DNA of 64,000 bases from positions 310,001 to 374,000 of the forward strand of contig NW_027480569.1 of assembly GCF_051401765.1 (NCBI RefSeq). Reading direction: 5' to 3'. This document shows, piece after piece, positions 27,901 to 42,400 of this stretch. The position numbers and the translations under genes are program-made. Numbering within the stretch: position 1 is the first letter of the stretch; each line of letters begins with the position of its first letter. The notes beneath the pieces were generated by a model, which worked only from the letters and a program-made list of their open reading frames with translations, was not told where the DNA came from and made no database searches. This stretch comes from Calliopsis andreniformis (lineage: Eukaryota; Arthropoda; Insecta; Hymenoptera; Andrenidae).

Positions 27901-28250
27901 GGACTGAGGATTGAGGATTGAGAATTGAGGATTGATGTTTGAGGATTGAAGATTGGGGATTGGGTATTGAGGATTGAGGAATGAGGATTGAGGATTGAGG
28001 ATTGAGGATTGAGAAATGAGGATTGAGGGTTGAGAATTGAAGATTGAGTATTGAGGATTGAATATTGCGGATTGAGGATTGAGGATTGAGGATTGAGGAT
28101 TGAAGATTGAGTGTTGAGGATTGAAGATTGAGGATTGAGTATTGAGGATTGAGGATTCAGGGTTGAAGATTGAGGATTGAGGATTGAGGATTGAGGATTG
28201 AGGATTGAGGATTGAGGATTGGGTGTTTAGCATTGAAGAATGAGGATTGA
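24901..28250. repeat. Three A-type modules
   Basis: A landmarks lie at 25166 (with the private form AAGCCTCGG), 26045 and 27866, so the first two are 879 bases apart. Each is preceded by GATGGAAGACTGAG at 24945, 25803 and 27624. A local extra block in the first module carries GGAATTAGG twice, about 125 bases apart (near 25382 and 25507), where the second module has it once (near 26263). Confidence 0.82.
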
Positions 28251-31200
28251 GGATTGAGATTTGAGGATTGAGGATTGAAGATTGAGTATTGATGATTGAA
28301 TATTGAGGGTTGAGGATTGAGGTTTGAGGATTGAGGATGAAGACTGAGGGTTGAGGATTGAGGTTTGAGGAACGAGGATCGAGGATTGAGGATTGAGGAC
28401 TAAGGATTGACGATTGAGTATTGAAGATTGTGGATTGATGACTTAGGATTGACGACTGAGAATTGAGGATTGAGGATTGATGATTGAGGATTGAGTATTG
28501 AGGATTGAATATTGAGGATTGAGGATTGAGGGTTGAGGATTGAGGATTGAGGATTGAGGATTGAAGATTGAGTATTGAGTATTTAAGGTTGAGGATTGTG
28601 GATTGAGGATTTAGGATTGTGGATTGAATATTGTAGATTGAGTATTGATGCCTGAGGATTGAGGATTGAGGATTGTGGATTGAATATTGTAGATTGAGTA
28701 TTGATGCCTGAGGATTGAGGATTGAGGATTGAGGATTGACGATTGAGGATTGAAGGTTGAGTATTAAGGACTGAAGATTGAGGATTCAAGATTGAGTATT
28801 GATGATTGAATACTGAGGATTGAGGATTGAGGATTGAGGATTGAGGATTGGGTATTGAGGATTGAGTAATGAGGATTGAGGATTGAGGTTTGAGTATTGG
28901 GGATTGCAGATTGAGTATTGGCGATTGAAGATTGAGGATTGAGGATTGAGGATTGAGGAATGAGGATCGAAGATTGAGTATTGAGGATTGAACATTGAGG
29001 ATAGAGGATTGAGTACTGAGGATAGAGGATGAGGGCTGAGGGTTGAAGATTGAGGATTGAGAAATGAGGATTGAGGATTGAGGATTGAAATTGAGGATTG
29101 GGTATTGAAGATTGAAGAATGAGGATTGAGGAATTAGGATTGAGGATTGAGGATTGAGGATTGAAGATTGAGGATTGGGAATTGATGATTGAAGAATGAG
29201 GATTGAGGATTGAGGATTGGGGATTGAGGATTGAAGATTAGTGTTGAGGATTGAAGATTGAGGATTGAGGATTGAGGATTGAGGATTGAGGATTGAGGAT
29301 TGAAGATTGGGTATTGAGGATTGAAGGTTGAGGATTGAGTATTGATGATTGAATATTGAGGATTGAGGATTGAGGTTTGAGGATTGAGGATGAAGACTGA
29401 GGGTTGAGGATTGAGGTTTGAGGAACGAGGATTGAGGATTGAGGATTGAGGACTAAGGATTGACGACTGAGAATTGAGGATTGAGGATTGATGATTGAAG
29501 ATTGAGTATTGAGGATTGAATGTTGCGGATTGAGGATTGAGGATTGAGGATTGAGGATTGAGGATTGAGGATTGAAGATTGAGTATTGAGTATTGAAGGT
29601 TGAGGATTGTGGATTGAGGATTAAGGATTGAGGATTGAATATTGTAGATTGAGTATTGATGCCTGAGGATTGAGGATTGAGGATTGAGGATTGAGGATTG
29701 AGGATGGAAGATTGAGTATTGAGGATTGAAGATTGAGGGTTGAAGATTGAGTATTGATGATTGAATATTGAGGATTGAGGATTGAAGATTGAGGATTGGG
29801 TATTGAGGATTGAAGAATGAGGATTGAGGATTGAGGATTGAGGATTGAGGATTGAAGATTGAGTGTTGAGGATTGAAAATTGAGGATTGAGGATTGACGA
29901 TTGAGGATTGAGGATTGAAGATTGAGTATTGAGGATTGAAGATGGAGGATTGAGTATTGAGGATTGAGGATTCAGGGTTGAAGATTGAGGATTGAGGATT
30001 GAGGATTCAGGATTGAGGATTGTGTATTGAAGATTGAATATTTATGATTGAATATTGAGTACTGAGGATTGATGGTTGTGGATTGAGGACGAGGACTGAG
30101 GGTTGAATATTGATGTTTGAGGTCTGAGGATTAAGGATTGAGGATTGAGAATTGAGGATTGAGGATTAAGGATTGAAGATTAAGGATTGGGTATTTAGGA
30201 TTGAAGAGTGAGTATTGCGGATTGAGGTTTGAGGATTGGGGATTGAAGATTGAGTATTGATGATTGAATATTGAGGATTCAGGATTGAGGTTTGAGGATT
30301 GAGGATGAAGACTGAGGGTTGAGGATTGAGGTTTGAGGAACGAGGATTGAGGATTGAGGATTGAGGACTAAGGATTGTCGATTGAGTATTGAAGATTGAG
30401 GATTGATGACTGAGGATTGACGACTGAGAATTGAGGATTGAGGATTGATGATTGAAGATTGAGTATAGAGGATTGAATATTGCGGATTGAGGATTGAGGA
30501 TTGAGGATTGAGGATTGAAGATTGAGTATTGAGGATTGAAGATTGAGGATTGAGTATTGAGGATTGAGGATTCAGGGTTGAAGATTGAGGATTGAGGATT
30601 GAGGATTGAGGATTGAGGATTGAGGATTGAGGATTGAGGATTGAAGATTGAGTATTGATGATTGAATATTGAGGGTTGAGGATTGAGGTTTGAGGATTGA
30701 GGATGAAGACTGAGGGTTGAGGATTGAGGTTTGAGGAACGAGGATCGAGGATTGAGGATTGAGGACTAAGGATTGACGATTGGGTATTGAAGATTGTGGA
30801 TTGATGACTGAGGATTGACGACTGAGAATTGAGGATTGAGGACTGATGATTGAGGATTGAGTATTGAGGATTGAATATTGAGGATTGAGGATTGAGGATT
30901 GAGGATTGAGGATTGAGGATTGAGGATTGAAGATTGAGTATTGAGTATTGAAGGTTGAGGATTGTGGATTGTGGATTCAGGATTGTGGATTGAATATTGT
31001 AGATTGAGTATTGATGCCTGAGGATTGAGGATTGAGGATTGTGGATTGAATATTGTAGATTGAGTATTGATGCCTGAGGATTGAGGATTGAGGATTGAGG
31101 ATTGAGGATTGAGGATTGAAGGTTGAGTATTGAGGATTGAAGATTGAGGATTCAAGATTGAGTATTGATGATTGAATATTGAGGATAGAGGATTGAGGAT

Positions 31201-34200
31201 TGAGGATTGAGGATTGGGTATTGAGGATTGAGTAATGAGGATTGAGGATTGAGGTTTGAGTATTGGGGAATGCAGATTGAGTATTGGCGATTGAAGATTG
31301 AGGATTGAGGATTGAGGATTGAGGAATGAGGATCGAAGATTGAGTATTGAGGATTGAAGATTGAGGATAGAGGATTGAGTACTGAGGATGGAGGATGAGG
31401 GCTGAGGGTTGAAGATTGAGGATTGAGAAATGAGGATTGAGGATTGAGGATTGAAATTGAGGATTGGGTATTGAGGATTGAAGAATGAGGATTGAGGAAT
31501 TAGGATTGAGGATTGAGGATTGAGGATTGAAGATTGAGGATTGGGAATTGAGTATTGAAGAATGAGGATTGAGGATTGAGGATTGGGGATTGAGGATTGA
31601 AGATTAGTGTTGAGGATTGAAGATTGAGGATTGAGGATTGAGGATTGAGGATTGAGGATTGAAGATTGGGTATTGAGGATTGAAGATTGAGGATTGAGTA
31701 TTGATGATTGAATATTGAGGATTGAGGATTGAGGTTTGAGGATTGAGGACGAGGACTGACGGTAGAGGATTTAGGTTTGAGGATTGAGGATTGAGGAACA
31801 AGGATTGAGGATGAGTGCTAAGGGTCGGGGATTGAGGTTCGACGACTGAGGACTGAGGATTGAGGATTGAGAATTGAGGATTGATGTTTGAGGATTGAAG
31901 ATTGAGGATTGAGGATTGAGGATTGAGGAATGAGGATTGAAGATTGAGTATTGAGGGTTGAAGATTGAGGATAGAGGATTGAGTACTGAGGATGGAGGAT
32001 GAGGGCTGAGGGTTGAGGGTTGAGGCTTGAGAAATGAGGATTGAGGATTGAGGATAGAAATTGAGGATTGGGTATTGAGGATTGAAGAATGAGGATTGAA
32101 GAATGAGGATTGAGGATTGAGGATTGAGGATTGAGGATTGAAGATTGAGTGTTGAGGATTGAAAATTGAGGATTGAGGATTGACGATTGAGGATTGAGGA
32201 TTGAGGATTGAGGATTGAAGATTGAATATTTATGATTGAATATTGAGGACTGAGGATTGAGTGTTGTGGATTGAGGACGAGGACTGAGGGTTGAATATTG
32301 ATGTTTGAGGTCTGAGGATTAAGGATTGAGGATTGAGAATTGAGGATTGAGGATTGAGGATTGAAGTTTAAGGATTGGGTATTTAGGATTGAAGAATGTG
32401 GATTGAGGATTGAGGTTTGAGGATTGGGGATTGAAGATTGAGTATTGATGATTGAATATTGAGGATTGAGGATTGAGGTTTGAGGATTGAAGATGAAGAC
32501 TGAGGGTTGAGGATTGAGGTTTGAGGAACGATGATTGAGGATTGAGGATTGAGGACTAAGGATTGACGATTGAGTATTGAAGATTGAGGATTGATGACTG
32601 AGGATTGACGACTGAGAATTGAGGATTGAGGATTGATGATTGAAGATTGAGTATTGAGGATTGAATATTGCGGATTGAGGATTGAGGATTGAGGATTGAG
32701 GATTGAGGATTGAGGATTGAGGATTGAGGATTGAGGATTGAGGATTGAGGATTGAAGATTGAGTATTGATGATTGAATATTGAGGATTGAGGATTGAGGA
32801 TTGAGGATTGAAGATTGAGTATTGAGGATTGAAGATTGAGGATTGAGTATTGAGGATTGAGGATTCAGGGTTGAAGATTGAGGATTGAGGATTGAGGATT
32901 GAGGATTGAGGATTGAGGATTGGGTGTTTAGTATTGAAGAATGAGGATTGAGGATTGAGGTTTGAGTATTGAGGATTGAAGATTGAGTATTGATGATTGA
33001 ATATTGAGGGTTGAGGATTGAGGTTTGAGGATTGAGGATGAAGACTGAGGGTTGAGGGTTCAGGTTTGAGGAACGAGGATCGAGGATTGAGGATTGAGGA
33101 CTAAGGATTGACGATTGAGTATTGAAGATTGAGGATTGATGACTGAGGATTGACGACTGAGAATTGAGGATTGAGGATTGATGATTGAAGATTGAGTATT
33201 GGGGATTGAATATTGAGGATTGAGGATTGAGGATTGAGGATTGAGGATTGAGGATTGAGGATTGAAGATTGAGTATTGAGTATTGAAGGTTGAGGATTGT
33301 GGATTGAGGATTAAGGGTTGTGGATTGAATATTGTAGATTGAGTATTGATGCCTGAGGATTGAGGATTGAGGATTGAGGATTGAGGATTGAGGATTGAAG
33401 GTTGAGTATTGAGGATTGAAAAGTGAGTATTCAAGATTGAGTATTGATGATTGAATATTGAGGATTGAGGATTGAGGATTGAGGATTGAGGATTGGGTAT
33501 TGACGATTGAGTAATGAGGATTGAGGATTGAGGTCTGAGTATTGGGGATTGCAGATTGAGTATTGGCGATTGAAGATTGAGGATTGAGGATTGAGGATTG
33601 AGGAATGAGGATCGAAGATTGAGTTTTGAGGATTGAAGATTGAGGATAGAGGATTGAGTACTGAGGATGGAGGATGAGGGCTGAGGGTTGAAGATTGAGG
33701 ATTGAGAAATGAGGGTTGAGGATTGAGGATTGAAATTGAGGATTGGGTATTGAGGATTGAAGAATGAGGATTGAGGAATTAGGATTGAGGAGTGAGGATT
33801 GAGGATTGAAGATTGAGGATTGGGTATTGAGGATTGAAGAATGAGGATTGAGGATTGAGGATTGGGGATTGAGGATTGAAGATTAGTGTTGAGGATTGAA
33901 GATTGAGGATTGAGGATTGAGGATTGAGGATTGAGGATTGAAGATTGGGTATTGAGGATTGAAGATAGAGGATTGAGTATTGAGGATTGAGGATTCAGGG
34001 TTGAAAATTGAGGATTGAGGATCGAGGATTGAGGATTGAGGATTGAGGATTGAAGATTGAATATTGATGATTGAATATTGAGGACTGAGGATTGAGGGTT
34101 GAGGATGGAGAATGAGGACTGACGGTTGAGGATTGAGGTTTGAGGATTGAAGATTGAGGACTGAGGACTGAGGATTGAGGATTGAGGATTGAGCATTGAG

Positions 34201-34715
34201 GATTGAAGATTGAGTACTGGGGACTCGGGATTGCAGATTGAGGATTAAGGATTGAAGATTGAGTATTGAGGATTGAAGATAGAGGATTGAGTATTGAGGA
34301 TTGAGGATTCAGGGTTGAAAATTGAGGATTGAGGATTGAGGATTGAGGATTGAGGATTGAGGATTGAAGATTGAATATTGATGATTGAATATTGAGGACT
34401 GAGGATTGAGGGTTGTGGACTGAGGACGAGGACTGAGGGTTGAATATTGATGTTTGAGGTCTGAGGATTAAGGATTGAGGATTGAGAATTGAGGATTGAG
34501 GGTTGAGGATTGGAAATTGAGGATTGGGTATTTAGGATTGAAGAATGAGGATTGAGGATTGAGGTTTGAGGATTGAGGATTGAAGATTGAGTATTGATGA
34601 TTGAATATTGAGGATTGATGATTGAGGTTTGAGGATTGAGGACGAGGACTGACGGTTGAGGATTGAGGTTTGAGGATTAAGGATTGGGGATTGAGGACTG
34701 AGGATTGAGGATTGA
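28251..34715. repeat. Mixed A and C modules
   Basis: No gene is seen. An A landmark in the GAGTGCTAAGGGTCGG form lies at 31815. C doublets lie near 28649/28706 and 31015/31071, with single C landmarks near 29658 and 33349. The segment starting at TATTTAAGGTTG (28579) is the same module as those at 45181, 48292, 54559 and 58886. Confidence 0.8.
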
Positions 34716-35593
34716 GGATTGAGCATTGAGGATTGAAGATTGATGACTGGGGTTTGAGGATTGAAGATTGAGGATTAACGATTGAAGGTTGGGGATTGAG
34801 GACCTAGGATCGGAGATTGATTATTGAGGATTGAAGATTGAGGATTGAGGATTGAGGATTGAGAATTGAGAATTGAGGGTGAGGACTGAGGGTTGTGGAT
34901 TGAGGTTTGAGGAATGAGGATTGATGGTTGAGGATTGAGGATTGAGGATTGAGGATTGAGGATTGAAGATTGAGGATAGAGGATTGAGTACTGAGGATGG
35001 AGGATGAGGGCTGAGGGTTGAGGATTGAGGATTGAGAAATGAGGATTGAGGATTGAGGATTGAAATTGAGGATTGGGTATTGAGGATTGAAGAATGAGGA
35101 TTGAGGAATTAGGATTGAGGATTGAGGATTGAGGATTGAAGATTGAGGATTGGGTATTGAGGATTGAAGAATGAGGATTGAGGATTGAGGATTGAGGATT
35201 GAGGATTGAAGATTGAGTGTTGAGGATTGAAAATTGAGGATTGAGGATTGACGATTGAGGATTGAGGATTGAAGATTGAGTATTGAGGATTGAAGATGGA
35301 GGATTGAGTATTGAGGATTGAGGATTCAGCGTTGAAGATTGAGGATTGAGCATTGGGTATTGAGGATTGAGGATTGAGGATTGAAGATTGAATATTTATG
35401 ATTGAATATTGAGGACTGAGGATTGAGGGTTGTGGATTGAGGACAAGGACTGAGGGTTGAATATTGATGTTTGAGGTCTGAGGATTAAGGATTGAGGATT
35501 GAGAATTGAGAATTGAGGATTAAGGATTGAAGATTAAGGATTGGGTATTTAGGATTGAAGAATGAGGATTGAGGATTGAGGTTTGAGGATTGG
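34716..35593. repeat. 878-base tandem duplication, copy 1
   Basis: This copy matches 35594-36471 at an offset of 878 bases. GCATTGAGG lies at 34723 and 35601, TGATGACTGG at 34741 and 35619, and CCTAGG at 34803 and 35681. Both copies share the uncommon variants GGGGTTTGAGG and GACAAGGACTG. Differences seen are C at 35330 against G at 36208, C at 35351 against G at 36229, and G at 35119 against A at 35997. Confidence 0.92.
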
Positions 35594-36471
35594 GGATTGA
35601 GCATTGAGGATTGAAGATTGATGACTGGGGTTTGAGGATTGAAGATTGAGGATTAACGATTGAAGGTTGGGGATTGAGGACCTAGGATCGGAGATTGATT
35701 ATTGAGGATTGAAGATTGAGGATTGAGGATTGAGGATTGAGAATTGAGAATTGAGGGTGAGGACTGAGGGTTGTGGATTGAGGTTTGAGGAATGAGGATT
35801 GATGGTTGAGGATTGAGGATTGAGGATTGAGGATTGAGGATTGAAGATTGAGGATAGAGGATTGAGTACTGAGGATGGAGGATGAGGGCTGAGGGTTGAG
35901 GATTGAGGATTGAGAAATGAGGATTGAGGATTGAGGATTGAAATTGAGGATTGGGTATTGAGGATTGAAGAATGAGGATTGAGGAATTAGGATTGAAGAT
36001 TGAGGATTGAGGATTGAAGATTGAGGATTGGGTATTGAGGATTGAAGAATGAGGATTGAGGATTGAGGATTGAGGATTGAGGATTGAAGATTGAGTGTTG
36101 AGGATTGAAAATTGAGGATTGAGGATTGACGATTGAGGATTGAGGATTGAAGATTGAGTATTGAGGATTGAAGATGGAGGATTGAGTATTGAGGATTGAG
36201 GATTCAGGGTTGAAGATTGAGGATTGAGGATTGGGTATTGAGGATTGAGGATTGAGGATTGAAGATTGAATATTTATGATTGAATATTGAGGACTGAGGA
36301 TTGAGGGTTGTGGATTGAGGACAAGGACTGAGGGTTGAATATTGATGTTTGAGGTCTGAGGATTAAGGATTGAGGATTGAGAATTGAGAATTGAGGATTA
36401 AGGATTGAAGATTAAGGATTGGGTATTTAGGATTGAAGAATGAGGATTGAGGATTGAGGTTTGAGGATTGG
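35594..36471. repeat. 878-base tandem duplication, copy 2
   Basis: This is the head-to-tail partner of 34716-35593. The junction reads TGGGGATTGAGCATTG at 35591, and the copy ends where TGGGGATTGAAG follows at 36469. It contains its own B landmark at 35681. Confidence 0.92.
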
Positions 36472-39400
36472 GGATTGAAGATTGAGTATTGATGATTGAA
36501 TATTGAGGATTGAGGATTGAGGTTTGAGGATTGAGGATGAAGACTGAGGGTTGAGGATTGAGGTTTGAGGAACGAGGATTGAGGATTGAGGATTGAGGAC
36601 TAAGGATTGACGATTGAGTATTGAAGATTGAGGATTGATGACTGAGGATTGACGACTGAGAATTGAGGATTGAGGATTGATGATTGAAGATTGAGTATTG
36701 AGGATTGAATATTGCGGATTGAGGATTGAGGATTGAGGATTGAGGATTGAGGATTGAGGATTGAAGATTGAGTATTGAGTATTGAAGGTTGAGGATTGTG
36801 GATTGAGGATTAAGGATTGAGGATTGAATATTGTAGATTGAGTATTGATGCCTGAGGATTGAGGATTGAGGATTGAGGATTGAGGATTGAGGATGGAAGA
36901 TTGAGTATTGAGGATTGAAGATTGAGTGTTGAAGATTGAGTATTGATGATTGAATATTGAGGATTGAGGATTGAGGATTGAGGATTGAGGATTGAGGATT
37001 GAGGATTGAAGATTGAGTATTGCTGATTGAATATTGAGGATTGGGGATTGAGGTTCGAGGATTGAGGACGAGGACTGACGGTAGAGGATTTAGGTTTGAG
37101 GATTGAGGATTGAGGACTGAGAATTGAGGATGCGTGCTAAGCGTCGGGGATTGAGATTCGACGACTGAGGACTGAGGATTGAGGATTGAGAATTGAGGAT
37201 TGATGTTTGAGGATTGAAGATTGAGGATTGGGTATTGAGGATTGAGGAATGAGGATTGAGGATTGAGGATTGAGGATTGAGAAATGAGGATTGAGGATTG
37301 AGGATTGAAATTGAGGATTGGGTATTGAGGATTGAAGAATGAGGATTGAGGAATTAGGATTGAGGATTGAGGATTGAGGATTGAAGATTGAGGATTGGGT
37401 ATTGAGGATTGAAGAATGAGGATTGAGGATTGAGGATTGAGGAATGAGGATTGAAGATTGAGTGTTGAGGATTGAAAATTGAGGATTGAGGATTGACGAT
37501 TGAGGATTGAGGATTGAAGATAGAGTATTGAGGATTGAAGATTGAGGATTGAGTATTGAGGATTCAGGGTTGAAGACTGAGGATTGAGGATTGAGGATTG
37601 AGGATAGAGGATTGAGGATTGAGGATTGAAGATTGAATATTTATGATTGAATATTGAGGACTGAGGATTGAGGGTTGTGGATTGAGGACGAGGACTGAGG
37701 GTTGAATATTGATGTTTGAGGTCTGAGGATTAAGGACTGAGGATTGAGAATTGAGGATTGAGGATTGAGGATTGAAGATTAAGGATTGGGTATTTAGGAT
37801 TGAAGAATGTGGATTGAGGATTGAGGTTTGAGGATTGGGGATTGAAGATTGAGTATTGATGATTGAATATTGAGGATTGAGGATTGAGGTTTGAGGATTG
37901 AGGATGAAGACTGAGGGTTGAGGATTGAGGTTTGAGGAACGATGATTGAGGATTGAGGATTGAGGACTAAGGATTGACGATTGAGTATTGAAGATTGAGG
38001 ATTGATGACTGAGGATTGACGACTGAGAATTGAGGATTGAGGATTGATGATTGAAGATTGAGTATTGAGGATTGAATATTGCGGATTGAGGATTGAGGAT
38101 TGAGGATTGAGAATTGAGGATTGAGGATTGAGGATTGAGGATTGAGAATTGAGGATTGAGGATTGAAGATTGAGTATTGATCATTGAATATTGAGGATTG
38201 AGGATTGAGGATTGAGGATTGAAGATTGAGTATTGAGGATTGAAGATTGAGGATTGAGTATTGAGGATTGAGGATTCAGGGTTGAAGATTGAGGATTGAG
38301 GATTGAGGATTGAGGATTGAGGATTGAGGATTGAGGATTGGGTGTTTAGTATTGAAGAATGAGGATTGAGGATTGAGGTTTGAGGATTGAGGATTGAAGA
38401 TTGAGTATTGATGATTGAATATTGAGGGTTGAGGATTGAGGTTTGAGGATGGAGGATGAAGACTGAGGGTTGAGGATTGAGGTTTGAGGAACGAGGATCG
38501 AGGATTGAGGATTGAGGACTAAGGATTGACGATTGAGTATTGAAGATTGAGGATTGATGACTGAGGATTGACGACTGAGAATTGAGGATTGAGGATTGAT
38601 GATTGAAGATTGAGTATTGGGGATTGAATATTGAGGATTGAGGATTGAGGATTGAGGATTGAGGATTGAGGATTGAGGATTGAAGATTGAGTATTGAGTA
38701 TTGAAGGTTGAGGATTGTGGATTGAGGATTAAGGGTTGTGGATTGAATATTGAAGATTGAGTATTGATGCCTGAGGATTGAGGATTGAGGATTGTGGATT
38801 GAATATTGTAGATTGAGTATTGATGCCTGAGGATTGAGGATTGAGGATTGAGGATTGAGGATTGAGGATTGAAGGTTGAGTATTGAGGATTGAAGATTGA
38901 GTATTCAAGATTGAGTATTGATGATTGAATATTGAGGATTGAGGATTAAGGATTGAGGATTGAGTAATGAGGATTGAGGATTGAGGTTTGAGTATTGGGG
39001 ATTGCAGATTGAGTATTGGCGATTGAAGATTGAGGATTGAGGATTGAGGATTGAAGATTGAGGATTGGGTATTTAGGATTGAAGAATGAGGATTGAGGAT
39101 TGAGGTTTGAGGATTGAGGATTGATGATTGAGTATTGTCGATTGAATATTGAGGATTGAGGATTGAGGTTTGAGGATTGAGGACGAGGACTGACGGTTGA
39201 GGATTGAGGTTAGAGGATTGAGGATTGGGGATTGAGGACTGAGGATTGAGGATTGAGGATTGAGGATTGAGCATTGAGGATAGAAGATTGATGACTGGGG
39301 ATTGAGGATTGAATATTGAGGATTAACGATTGAAGATTGGGGATTGAGGATCTAGGATCGGAGATTGATTATTGAGGATTGAAGATTGAGGATTGACGAT

Positions 39401-42400
39401 TGAGGATTGAGAATTGAGAATTGAGGATGAGGACTGAGGGTTGAGGATTGAGGTTTGAGGAATGAGGATTGATGGTTGAGGATTGAGGATTGAGGATTGA
39501 GGATTGAGGATTGAGGATTGAGTATTGAAGATTGAGTATTGATACCTGAGGATTGAGGATTGAGGATTGAGGATTGAGGATTGAGGATTGAAGATTGAGT
39601 ATTGGGGATTGAAGATTGAGGATTGAGGATTGAGGATTGAGGATTGAGGATTGAGGATTGAGGATTGAGAAATGAGGATTGAGGATTGAGGATTGAAATT
39701 GAGGATTGGGTATTGAGGATGGAAGAATGAGGATTGAGGAATTAGGATTGAGGATTGAGGATTGAGGATTGAAGATTGAGGATTGGGTATTGAGGATTGA
39801 AGAATGAGGATTGAGGATTGAGGATTGAGGATTGAGGATTGAAGATTGAGTGTTGAGGATTGAAAATTGAGGATTGAGGATTGACGATTGAGGATTGAGG
39901 ATTGAAGATAGAGTATTGAGGATTGAAGATGGAGGATTGAGTATTGAGGATTGAGGATTCAGGGTTGAAGATTGAGGATTGAGGATTGAGGATTGAGGAT
40001 TGAGGATTGAGGATTGAAGATTGAATATTTATGATTGAATATTGAGGACTGAGGATTGAGGGTTGTGGATTGAGGACGAGGACTGAGGGTTGAATATTGA
40101 TGTTTGAGGTCTGAGGATTAAGGATTGAGGATTGAGAATTGAGGATTGAGGATTAAGGATTGAAGATTAAGGATTGGGTATTTAGGATTGAAGAGTGAGG
40201 ATTGAGGATTGAGGTTTGAGGATTGGGGATTGAAGATTGAGTATTGATGATTGAATATTGAGGATTGAGGATTGAGGTTTGAGGATTGAGGATGAAGACT
40301 GAGGGTTGAGGATTGAGGTTTGAGGAACGAGGATTGAGGATTGAGGATTGAGGACTAAGGATTGACGATTGAGTATTGAAGATTGAGGATTGATGACTGA
40401 GGATTGACGACTGAGAATTGAGGATTGAGGATTGATGATTGAAGATTGAGTATTGAGGATTGAATATTGCGGATTGAGGATTGAGGATTGAGGATTGAGG
40501 ATTGAAGATTGAGTATTGAGGATTGAAGATTGAGGATTGAGTATTGAGGATTGAGGATTCAGGTTTGAAGATTGAGGATTGAGGAATGAGGATTGAGGAT
40601 TGAGGATTGAGGATTGGGTGTTTAGTATTGAAGAATGAGGATTGAGGATTGAGGTTTGAGGATTGAGGATTGAAGATTGAGTATTGATGATTGAATATTG
40701 AGGGTTGATGATTGAGGTTTGAGGATTGAGGATGAAGACTGAGGGTTGAGGATTGAGGTTTGAGGAACGAGGATCGAGGATTGAGGATTGAGGACTAAGG
40801 ATTGACGATTGAGAATTGAAGATTGTGGATTGATGACTGAGGATTGACGACTGAGAATTGAGGATTGAGGATTGATGATTGAAGATTGAGTATTGAGTAT
40901 TGAATATTGAGGATTGAGGATTGAGGATTGAGGATTGAGGATTGAGGATTGAGGATTGAAGATTGAGTATTGAGTATTGAATGTTGAGGATTGTGGATTG
41001 AGGATTAAGGATTGTGGATTGAATATTGTAGATTGAGTATTGATGCCTGAGGATTGAGGATTGAGGATTGTGGATTGAATATTGTAGATTGAGTATTGAT
41101 GCCTGAGGATTGAGGATTGAGGATTGAGGATTGAGGATTGAGGATTGAAGGTTGAGTATTGAGGATTGAAGATTGAGTATTCAAGATTGAGTATTGATGA
41201 TTGAATATTGAGGATTGAGGATTGAGGATTGAGGATTGAGGATTGGGTATTGAGGATTGAGTAATGAGGATTGAGGATTGAGGTTTGAGTATTGGGGATT
41301 GCAGATTGAGTATTGGCGATTGAAGATTGAGGATTGAGGATTGAGGATTGAGGAATGAGGATCGAAGATTGAGTATTGAGGTTTGAAGATTGAGGATAGA
41401 GGATTGAGTACTGAGGATGGAGGATGAGGGCTGAGGGTTGAAGATTGAGGATTGAGAAATGAGGGTTGAATGTTGAGGATTGAGGATTGAAATTGAGGAT
41501 TGGGTATTGAGGATTGAAGAATGAGGATTGAGGAATTAGGATTGAGGATTGAGGATTGAGGATTGAAGATTGAGGATTGGGTATTGAGGATTGAGGAATG
41601 AGGATTGAGGATTGAGGATTGGGGATTGAGGATTGAAGATTAGTGTTGAGGATTGAAGATTGAGGATTGAGGATTGAGGATTGAGGATTGAGGATTGAAG
41701 ATTGGGTATTGAGGATTGAAGATTGAGGAACGAGTATTGAGGATTGAGGATTCAGGGTTGAAAATTGAGGATTGAGGATCGAGGATTGAGGATTGAGGAT
41801 TGAGGATTGAAGATTGAATATTGATGATTGAATATTGAGGACTGAGGATTGAGGGTTGTGGATTGAGGACGGGGGCTGAGGGTTGAATATTGATGTTTGA
41901 GGTCTGAGTATTAAGGATTGAGGATTGAGAATTGAGGATTGAGGATTGAGGATTGAAGATTGAGGATTGGGTATTTAGGATTGAAGGATGAGGATTGAGG
42001 ATTGAGGTTTGAGGATTGAGGATTGATGATTGAGTATTGTCGATTGAATATTGAGGATTGAGGATTGAGGTTTGAGGATTGAGGACGAGGACTGACGGTT
42101 GAGGATTGAGGTTAGAGGATTGAAGATTGGGGATTGAGGACTGAGGATTGAGGATTGAGGATTGAGGATTGAGCATTGAGGATTGAAGATTGATGACTGG
42201 GGATTGAGGATTGAATATTGAGGATTAACGATTGAAGATTGGGGATTGAGGATCTAGGATCGGAGATTGATTATTGAGGATTGAAGATTGAGGATTGACG
42301 ATTGAGGATTGAGGATTGAGGATTGAGGATTGAGGATTGAAGATAGAGTATTGAGTATTGAAGGTTGAGGATTGTGGATTGAGGATTAAGGACTGAGCAT

